From the NCBI GenBank assembly GCA_030704615.1, contig CM060733.1, forward strand, positions 75,058,907-75,122,906: a stretch of 64,000 bases of DNA, in the 5' to 3' direction. Below are positions 56,291 through 64,000 of this stretch, one piece after another (position 1 is the stretch's first letter; each line of letters starts with the position of its first letter). The position numbers and the translations under genes are program-made. Origin of the DNA: Takakia lepidozioides (taxonomy: Eukaryota > Streptophyta > Takakiopsida > Takakiales > Takakiaceae). The notes below the pieces were generated by a model. That model worked only from the letters and a program-made list of their open reading frames with translations, ran no database searches and was not told the origin of the DNA.

Positions 56291-57890
56291 GGAATTAGAC
56301 TGAGCAGGAGATGCACTGGCTAGCCTTTGCAAAAAGGATGGAATGGGAGATATGGAAAGCTAAGCATCCACGAGGAAACATGGTTGCTGACAAGGAAATG
56401 TGGGAAAAGATCGTGCAATTCTTGGTCAGCAAAGGTGTTTGTGATGGGGCCTCTTGCATATGCAAGTGGAACCTTCTTCTAAAGCTGTGCTGACAGATAA
56501 AAGATCATCAACTATACTCAACTGGTACTCAGGATTATTGGAATTTCTCCTCTGAGGAGTGTGTAGCAGATGGTTCTAAGTCCTTTTTGAAGGATCTCTA
56601 TGATGACATGGATTTTTTATCTGAACGTGCTTGTAGTCAGTCTAAATCGACAGCAAATTCCGTGGTAAGAGTTCTCCCCCTCAGGTGTGGTGTCTCTCAT
56701 TAATTTAGTTTGTATAGGCTTATTGCTCGTAGGAAAGTCCCATTTTCTGGCCAGTCAAGCTTCTTGCCTTTACCTGGCTTTCTTTGCTCCCTTTTGAACT
56801 GCCTGGTTGTTCTCTTGTCTTGCATGGACGGGTGAAGTGATGAACTTCAGTTTCATCTGTCAGCTCTTTATTTGGGGCCTTGGGTTCTTTCGGCCACTGG
56901 CCTTCAGTCCTCGCTGGCACTAACAAATGGGTTGGGTGTCTTCTCTTTGGAATTTTCCATCCATATTCTGGGTTTTGCCTCTTCTGCAAAATCTTGGATT
57001 TTCTTATCAATACGACATCCGCTCTATCCAATTTTATAGGTACTTAAAATTGTGTTATTTTCGTTGACCATGGCAGCTCAAATAAGATGTCTCCATTAAG
57101 CACAATGCCCTAAACCATAGAGTGGCGTCAGCCTCATTGTACTGTAGCACTTCGCAGATCTGAAATGGAATGTGACAACATGAGCTGGAAGACCACTAGT
57201 AGGTTACCTAGAAAGAGGATAGGGAAGGACTTTAGTGACCAGTCTTCACATCTGATCCTCTTGTAAGAAGTTCTCATGGTTTAGGTTACATGCTGCTATT
57301 GATTCTACATTTCTTTCACTTCTTGTGGGTTCCACTATGGGCATTTGTAGGCAGTCATATCATCCGTGCAGGAGCTGCTAATTGAGGAGGAGCTACTATC
57401 TGGGGATACCAGTTTGGAGATTCCACAAGAGCCATGGGAGCCAGAGAAAAATCCACTTCCTCCTCGTGGGCCTCCTCCGACTCTTGCAAGTCAAGAGCGG
57501 TTCACCAATACCTAATCTCCAACCCCTTCCCCAATTCAACTAGTAAAAAGAAGTCGGCATCAAGCACGGACTTGATCAATGCTTTCAAGTGTGCAAGCGA
57601 GGGTATGCAGGAAAAGATTCTTGAAGCAGAGAGTGCAGAAAAAACTGCTTGAGAAGGCTCTGAAGCATCAGGAGGCTGTTTTTGCGTACCAAGATAAACA
57701 CGAGGATAACATGTTCCGTTTTGAGTTGCAGAAAGCTGAAAACGAATTGAATGTAGAGACTGCAAATGCGGTTGATCGTCGTGTATTGATTGGACACTTT
57801 GGGAAGCTTGTGGAGCATTTTGGGAAACTGGCCAACAGGCGGACTGATAAGGGGAGTGGCAGCCAGATGAATGACCGAGAAGAAGACTAG
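56291..57890 (+). pseudogene. Trihelix (Myb/SANT-like) DNA-binding protein, apparently damaged
   Basis: Exon 1 (to 56664, donor GTG|GTAAGA) encodes a trihelix domain: a Lys/Arg-rich start, KEMWEKIVQFLVSKGVCDGA, CKWNLLLK, then after an in-frame TGA (56491-56493) QIKDHQLYSTGTQDYWNFSS and FLKDLYDDMDFLSERA. This is the KDH-YW-spaced fourth helix of trihelix proteins. Exon 2 (from 57351, acceptor TTTGTAG) encodes SSVQELLIEEELLSGDTSLE and a Pro-rich piece. A frame change near 57520 follows, then a helical C-terminal region (LLEKALKHQEAVFAYQDKHE … FRFELQKAENELN) reached through one more single-base frame change in AAAAAA at 57639-57644. The stop is at 57888. Plant trihelix proteins are transcription factors. 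Confidence 0.6.
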
Positions 57891-58301
57891 TGGTAGTTTA
57901 ACATAAGTGGTCATAGTGAGAAGCAAACCGGCCATCATATTGGTACATGCAGAAACTATGAAGGGTACTGAGAAACTAGTGAACTACACTCTGAGTCATT
58001 TGAACTCATTTTTTATGTGCATGTGCGATAATTTTGATAGCTTCTACGGTGGCCTCAATGTCTTTCCCATGTATAGGGCATGAAGTAGGTGGGTGGATGT
58101 TGTGTGGCGACCCACAACAGTATCATGTGCAACAACATGTCATTGTATTTGCAGCTATTGTCAATTTACTCTTCTTTGGTGGTCACTCTGGCTCGATTAC
58201 TACATCTGCTGCATGCCTTGCAAGCTGCCTCAAGGCCCGGCCTCTGTGGAAGTTATATAGCTACTTTGTTTATATGTGGACACATGAGGGTATGTGTGCT
58301 G

Positions 58302-58430
58302 CAGGGCATGTCTTGTGGTGGCTGTGCTTTGTCAGTAAAAGAGAATTCTGGAAGCTCAGGTCAGCCTCCCTCCCATATTTCGTTAATCTGCAGAGATGCT
58401 CGACTTGGCTCCAAGGTTGTGAGGTGAGTC
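58302..58430 (+). pseudogene. Heavy-metal-associated (HMA) domain exon, copper-ATPase-like
   Basis: After a CTGCAG acceptor the frame reads GMSCGGCALSVK, then one base later ILEAQV. That matches the metal-binding loop and first helix of an HMA domain ('GMxCGGCxxSVKxILExQ'), as in plastid P-type copper ATPases of the PAA1/HMA6 kind. The two halves are joined only if one A of AAAA (58337-58340) is discounted. Sequence to the GTGAGT-like donor near 58423 is less clear. No ATPase core exons are seen nearby, so it is an isolated exon. Confidence 0.4.
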
Positions 58431-58540
58431 TCTTGCTGTTCATATCAAAAGCCTCTGACTTCTCACAATTGACTTTTCAGAATTTTCAGAAGCTACCATT
58501 TACAGTATCAGTCTAAAACTATTTACTATGGACATAGGTA

Positions 58541-58612
58541 CTGGAAGGCAGTAGCCCTTGTGGTGAAGTGACACCATAAGTTACGCTCCCTTCGGGAGGC
58601 GTCATACTTACT
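58541..58612 (+). mobile_element. SINE family 2, 3' fragment
   Basis: GGCAGTAGCCCTTGTGGTGA, then CACCATAAGTTACGCTCCCT and GGGAGGCGTCATACTTACTT match the body and tail of the copy at 43520-43700. The tRNA-like head is missing. Confidence 0.75.
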
Positions 58613-59006
58613 TACTTGGACATAGGTACATTGAATAAATGTGGTCCTGTGTAGCCACTAAAGCCAAGGAAACCTTTGACATAATTTATGACGTGACTTA
58701 CGTTGAACATTGATTCGGACTGCCCATTGCTGGGACAGCTCTCCTGCATCTTCATGGGCTTGTGCATTGATGAGGATGTCATCCTCTTTATACAAAATCC
58801 CAATCATCGGTATGAACTGCAACCGACCACCATGCCCTTATACACCATGGATGGTGGAACTTAAGAGAATGGGCCTTTAGAGAGTCCCATGCTTCCCATA
58901 GAGATGTGGGTCGTCAATGATGCAATGCCAATTATTTTATTTCTTTCTCTTGTCCCATAGACTCTTTGAGCTTTCCGTGGATGTTATACAGTTGCATTCT
59001 GTTACT

Positions 59007-59357
59007 CTATTCTTTCTCTTTTATGGTGTGTAGGTTGGTTTGTTTTGTTTGTATTCTGCAAGCACCAAGCAATGCCCCCCACACTAGAGCAGCTGGGTCG
59101 ATTGGCATTTTGTTGATGAAGTCCTCTGCCTCAACCAGTTTCCCTGCACGGCCAAGAAGGTCTACCATGTAGCTGAAATGTTCTACTGTACGAGTAAGGC
59201 TCTGATCTCGACACATGGAATCAAAATAATATTTGCCTTCGTCAACTAGGCCCACATGACTATATGCATAGAGAACACATATAAATGTGATACCGTCTGG
59301 AATCACGCCTTCATGTTGCCTGACTTCATGTGATACCATTATATGGGACCCTCTCAT
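59007..59357 (-). pseudogene. PPR fragment with E-type C terminus (antisense to PI4K relic)
   Basis: The minus strand encodes GVIPDGITFICVLYAYSHVG, YYFDSMCRDQSLTRTVEHFS, YMVDLLGRAGKLVEAEDFIN and KMPIDPAALVWGALLGACRI. This is the canonical run from the last S/L2/S2 repeats into the E motif of PLS-class PPR proteins. It starts and ends without other PPR units, so it is an isolated fragment. It sits just upstream of the PI4K-beta exons on the opposite strand. Confidence 0.82.
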
Positions 59358-59395
59358 CCAGTCATCTTTTCATATGTGAATGGTGGTTGTGGCAG

Positions 59396-60824
59396 GCGAA
59401 GGATCTGCATAATGGGAAATTGTTGCTTGAGGAAGATGGCCACATAATTCACACTGACTTTGGGTTTATGCTTTCCAATTCCCCAGCGGGTGTCAACTTT
59501 GAGAGTGCTCCATTCAAGCTGACCCATAAGCTTCTTGAGGTGAAGAATTTCAATGAAAGAGCTTTGAATGCGGTCTTACCATAAAGGAGATGAAATTTTT
59601 GTTCAAGGAAGCAGAATGAGTATTGTCATTGTGCGCAGCTTGGGAATCAGCTCATAATTGTTGGCTTTCCACTTTTCTCTGGTTTGAAAGCTGTGGGTTT
59701 GTCTTGTGGGTGAGCAGGTAATGGAATCAGATGCAGAGGGTGCAACCGGTGAGTTTTTTTTACTGCTTCAAGGTGTGTTGATCCCGGCTATCCACCATGG
59801 CTCATCAGGTTAGTTCTCTGTTTTCAACGATTAACATACAAGAAGCCGCACGATGTCTCTATACCTCTCCAAGCCAAAAAACATACTAGCAGTCTTTTAA
59901 TATGGATTGAGTCAGCCGTATTCCACATCCATAGACAAGAAGCCACAATTGGGATAAACATTGGATGAAATTGGGTTGTTTGTGTGCATCCTAGCGAAGA
60001 GGTATTGTGCATCCAAGGCTTCTTGACATGCCGGAAGCATGCAGAACGCATCATTCTATTGGTGGAGATGATGCAGGTCTGTTGCCCTCTGGTTACTCTA
60101 TATGTTTGGATGAAGTTGGATATGTCCGCATTTGGCAATGTCCTCACGTTGTTAGTGCGGTAGAAATCTTGGGGGCTTTTCCTAGGTGGAAAGTTGCACA
60201 CTGAGATGTAGTACAATCATACAGTTGGATTAATGAGCTTTGGTCGAGATGTCCTCAGAAGTATGTAAAATGAAAGAATCAAGTGGTTCCTCTGTTATGG
60301 TCATGTGAAATCTGTTGCCAATTGTTGATGGTAGTGGATGTGCCCAAGGCCAGCCACTATCATTTTTATGAGCACACCACTTGGAAAGGAGTGTCATATG
60401 TCCTCAAAGAACTGATAGAACTGATTTTCAGTTGCCATAGCCATTACTTCAGGAGGTTTATGCTTGCAGTTTAATGATACTTCGTGGAAGTTGTTTGGTT
60501 GGCTCATCTAATGAGTAGGATTCGAGATGCCCGTGCTTCAAATGAGGGCCTCGAACCATTCAAAACTTGCGCAAGCGGTTTCATCTTAGCCTAACAGAGG
60601 AAATATGTCACTCGTTTCCATCCCTGATTTCCATCCCTGTTTTTGGAATTGAATGGAAATTTGCATTGACTACAATTTTATGAAATGGGAGCGAGTTCTA
60701 ATGTGGTTGTGTCTCTCTCCAGCAATGTATGTCACTAGTGTTGTCACTCATCAGCAGCAGCTTGGACGCATGTCGGACCCGACAATATGATTACTACCAG
60801 CGTGTACTAAATGGCATTCTATAG
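59396..60824 (+). pseudogene. Phosphatidylinositol 4-kinase beta, C-terminal kinase exons, decayed
   Basis: Five pieces follow the order of the PI4K-beta kinase C terminus: 59396-59539 (AKDLHNGKLLLEEDGHII, HTDFGFMLSNSPAGVNFESA), 59718-59772 (VMESDAEGATGEFF), 60002-60076 (VLCIQGFLTCRKHAERIILL), 60519-~60599 (GPRTIQNLRKRFHLSLTEE) and 60723-60824 (SLVLSLISSSLDACRTRQYD to NGIL and stop). PI4K-beta makes PI4P at the Golgi and plasma membrane. Damage: an extra T in the T8 run 59754-59761, a TGA at 60543-60545 where the family has Gly, a donor reading ATATGT instead of GTATGT near 60600, and HTDFG where HIDFG is usual. Exons for the N-terminal part of the kinase were not found. Confidence 0.88.
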
Positions 60825-61343
60825 CATTACGCCAATTTATCAAGGGGGGTGGCTAAACCACCTTTCCTCATTCTCTTGCTACAATTCTCTCACTTGCCCA
60901 AAGCTTCCATGTTGATCTTACTTCACTAATGCTTGTCCATCATTCCCCAAGTGGGGAGGGCTTCCATATGCCAACAGCCTACAAAGGCAAGGTGTTTTGC
61001 TATAAATAATCTACAATACATTTGTATTCTATTAGTGCTTACTCGGCCAAGACAGGCAGTGCTCTGATGGTTTAAGTAGGTAGATTTAAAGGTTTAGGAA
61101 CCAAGGTGGATGCGCCTTGGAGAGGGCGTGGAAATCCACGCACTTACATTGACAGTTAAAGAGCTTTCTTGTACGCTACAAGTGCAACAGGGAATTATAT
61201 AGACTTCGGAGGAATAAAGCTGTATTCTTGTTGTCAGCTGCCCATTTACATTCAGTTTCAAACACTTTCAGTCTTTGGTTTGGTGGCTATTTGAAGTAAT
61301 CTTGAGTACTTCACTGACCATGCTACCATGGTCAACTGCTGGA
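60825..61343. other. No gene recognised
   Basis: 3' flank of the PI4K relic up to the LTR. No coding or repeat structure is recognised. Confidence 0.5.
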
Positions 61344-61659
61344 TGTCAAGTTATTTTACCACTAGTGTGAAGTTAGCTAGGAAATAGCTAGCTTTCATAT
61401 ATTGACATTTGGGATTGACCCAAGTGTCAATCCAGGGGCCAATACATGTTTGGGCACCTGGCGTTGTTATCTTCACTGCAGATCGCGGTGGGCTCATCTT
61501 TCTCGAGTTGAGCCTCACCACGTCTAGCTATGGCGCTGTAGTGTGGATTCCCCATGGCGTGGGGTGCACTTGGCTCGACTTAATATATGAGTGATGTTTC
61601 CATGTGCAAATATGTGAGTTTGAGAGAACTTGTGTGCTTGTATTTTCCTTTCTTTATCA
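61344..61659 (+). repeat. 5' LTR of a second methyltransferase-family gypsy element
   Basis: 316 bp from TGTCAAGTTATTTTACCACT to TTCTTTATCA. It is similar throughout to the 327-bp LTRs at 5873 and 16734 (complement), including the central hairpin (GGCTCA 61491-61496, loop TCTTTCTCGAGT, TGAGCC 61509-61514). The site after it reads CTCGAGAAAGATCAGC. It is preceded by unrelated sequence, so the LTR begins at TGTCAAG. Confidence 0.88.
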
Positions 61660-63839
61660 CTCGAGAAAGATCAGCTCGAGTCTGTGAGTACCAGGTTCGA
61701 GTTAGTTGTAGCACTTGTGTTTTTAGATCATGAAAAGCGGTTCAGCCTAGAGTGCAGAGATCCATGCATGAGCCTATCCAAAGCGGATAGAGTGCAAAGG
61801 CGAACAAGTTGCAGGTTTGCAATGGATAGAGAGGCGGGTAGCCTATGTTGAAGAGCGGCATTGCATAATTCAACGCTATGGCAACCAAGTTTGGGCTTCT
61901 AGTGTAAAGCGGAGGAGATGCTGGCCACGAGTGGGCGAACTGGTGGTCGTCTTCTTCAACTACAGGCCGAGTTAAGGAGCTGCAGGAATGTGGGCTGCGC
62001 ATGGGAAGCTAGCATGTTGCAGGTTGGAGATGATATGATCAGCTCTAGGTATTTCTGCCCGAAACTAGTTGTTGTGGGTAGATGAGGAGCAGCCGAATGG
62101 TGGAGCTGCGAGGGGATGCATCGCAGCCCATTGGGAGCTTCAGCTCCAAACTCATGAAGAGATATGAGTGAAGAGAGGGGGCAGGTCCCTCTTGTGTGCA
62201 AATCAGTGCACTTGTGAAACATGTGCTGAATTGGAGTTTCAATCTAAAACTCAGCAGTAAGGGCTCTTGGAGTGGCAAGAGCAGGGCTGGAAGGGCAGCA
62301 ACGAGGCGCCCTAGAGCCAAGGGATATGCATGAGAAGTGCAGGTGCACCAAGTTTGTAAAGGTGTGTATTTTTAGATTCGTATTTGTGAGCTTCATGAAG
62401 AAATGGAGCTTGTTGGGCAGCATATTGCTTGCTTGTTGAGTTTAGGGTGCTTCTAGTGGGCCATGAGAGCTCAGGAGTGTAGGGCGACGGGGCTGATGGC
62501 TCCGCAGAAGCCATAGCTCAGCGGCAGCAGGTGCAGGAGCAAACCCCAGCTGGGGGAGAGCTCGGGAACTCGTTGGAAGTTCCAGGGCACGCAGGAAACA
62601 GTGGCCGTGATGGGCCGTAGGGGCGGTATCACGAGATACCACGAGCCCAGGCCGTGACTGTTGACCGTGACCGTTGGAAGCCGTGGTGCGGACACAACGG
62701 GTAGGCACGGTGACCAAATCGTGGGGATGGCGGGTCGTGAAGGCTCGTGGGAGTGGTACCACGGGGTATCACGGGGCAGCCCGTGGCCAACAAGTGCCTA
62801 GGGCGGGCCATGAGGAGTCGTGGCGGTTGGAGCCACGGAAGGCCGCAAACAGGCAGAGTGAAAAAAATAAAAATAATAAAAAATTGGGCTCTGTAGAACA
62901 ACGGTTTTGAGCTAGCTGATCCGGCAGAAAAGTCGGAATTGCCTCCCTGTTGCGTTTTAACAAAGGGGATTACTTCCCTGCAGGTAATCTTTTCGGGTTT
63001 TCAGCCCAATTCTTAACTATGGGGGAGACCAGCCTGCAGGTAATTCCTTTGGACAGAATGTTGTTGGGGCCTATATGTACCTCTATTTGCTCCATTTTTT
63101 AACCTTCAGTGAATGGCGTGGTTTCCTGAGGTGGTTTCATTCTGAGGAATGGCTGGTGGACGTAAGGAGGCACTGACGGACCCTGTGGAGGCTTGCACGG
63201 GGCCTTGGAGGCCAAGTTTCAGGAGCTCGTGGAGGGCGGTTTGAGGAGTGTCTACAGGATGCTCTCATGGTCATGCAAATGAGAGAAGAGAGGAAAAAAA
63301 GAGGGTGTTGGGATGAGAGCGTGCTGGGGATAGGTATTGCTTTAGCTTCCCTTCCTCGTAGCTTTCCACCTTCTTTGTAGGCCGAGACCTTTCCGTAGGT
63401 GGAGGCAAGAGTCAGTCCGAGTTTGGGCCGGGTTGCAGGAGCAACGCTGTGGAGTTGTTTTTGGTGTGGGGGAGTTGTTGTTTTCATTCTTGTATTTGGA
63501 TCCCCTCCACACCTGCATGCTTGATTGTGCGCCATGCTAGTTTTGTGTGGGCGCTTGATTTTATAGGTGGTTGACTGGGGCTTGATCGTCGATCCAACCC
63601 TAGAGCATGCTGCCGATGGTGAGGCTGGGTTGATGACCAATCAGACCATCTTTGTTTCTCTTGTGGTGAGATTGGAGGTAATGACCAGCCAACCATGGGA
63701 GTGCCTGCGGTGGATGCAGGTGCAGGCTATGTTAGGAACCTAGTATTCCAAACCATAAGCCGCATCAGGTTCTCTACCCGGTTACCTTGTGGAGAGGGGG
63801 TTAGAGACAGGTTCATGACCGGTTGAGTGTCAGTTTGTC
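61660..63839 (+). mobile_element. Leader of the second gypsy element
   Basis: Non-coding leader between LTR and gag. It starts with the self-complementary site and a short inverted repeat (CTCGAG 61675-61680 / TTCGAG 61696-61701). It holds a degenerate CGTGG/CACGG array (about 62560-62840). It ends with a block (GTTAGGAACCTAGTATTCCA … GTTACCTTGTGGAGAGGGGG) homologous to the complement of 13970-14040 in the first element. Confidence 0.8.
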
Positions 63840-64000
63840 AACACGGAGGTGCCACTGGTTGCTGGGGAAAGTGCCGGTACGAGCACTAGCGATACTAGCG
63901 GGTATATGAGACGAGGTGTGCGGTTTAGGCCTCCGTCACCTCCTTTGTCTTCTACGGAAGGTTCTGATTCGGATTGTGAATCAGGAGGACTCACACCGGC
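63840..64000 (+). CDS. Start of gag of the second gypsy element (runs off the window)
   Basis: The frame reads NTEVPLVAGESAGTSTSD, then MRRGVRFRPPSPPLSS and GSDSDCESGGLTP to the window end. It is clearly homologous to the gag start of the first element (NTEVPLVAGDSAGSSTSD at 13935). This copy keeps one frame across the region where the first one changes frame, so it may be less damaged. No ATG lies in frame directly upstream; a TGA is at 63816-63818. Confidence 0.78.

Overview
This is eukaryotic nuclear DNA: intron-split genes with GT/AG boundaries, dense retrotransposons, tRNA-derived SINEs and microsatellites. The protein content points to a streptophyte (green-plant lineage): PPR proteins of both PLS and P class, a plant-type TMEM41/SNARE-associated Golgi protein, a PLP3-type phosducin-like protein, a PI4K-beta relic, and a Ty3/gypsy element that carries its own cytosine-5 DNA methyltransferase. 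Such elements have been reported from dinoflagellates and charophyte algae. A large-genome charophyte such as Chara fits best. That is an inference from gene content, not a match I could run.

Layout. 1-5.3 kb: unassigned sequence, then a gag-only Ty3/gypsy relic. 5.3-17.3 kb: an unidentified reading frame split by an ~11.4-kb minus-strand Ty3/gypsy element with visually identical 327-bp LTRs. Its order is gag - protease - C5-methyltransferase - RT - RNase H - integrase - PHD finger. It is flanked by a 160-bp, not 4-6-bp, direct duplication. 17.6-21.6 kb: a 67-bp tandem repeat, a LINE endonuclease fragment and a LINE-like minus-strand stretch. 23.7-24.7 kb: inverted SINE copies. 26.2-30 kb: two tandem, broken PLS-PPR copies and four ~0.4-kb repeat units. 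31 kb: an ALY/LIN9-like exon. 33.4-35.8 kb: a complete four-exon TMEM41-like gene. 36.6-39.3 kb: a LINE RT interrupted by an LTR of the same gypsy family. 41.9-43.2 kb: a hAT-type non-autonomous transposon with an exact 8-bp target duplication. 43.2-43.7 kb: a second SINE family. 44.7-47.0 kb: the PLP3 gene. 48.7-55.4 kb: a multi-exon mitochondrial-type PPR gene with a 5'-truncated LINE in an intron. 56.3-60.8 kb: a damaged trihelix-like gene, a copper-ATPase-like HMA exon, an antisense PPR fragment and a PI4K-beta pseudogene. 61.3-64 kb: the start of another member of the methyltransferase gypsy family, running off the window.

The most interesting material is the gypsy family. It combines a DNA methyltransferase with a PHD finger. 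Its LTR also contains a hairpin whose loop is complementary to the bases immediately downstream of the 5' LTR, where a tRNA primer-binding site would normally lie. This arrangement recurs, with a compensatory change, in three copies in this window, and suggests self-primed reverse transcription. Several otherwise conserved exons carry single-base homopolymer frameshifts, so some apparent gene damage may be sequencing error.
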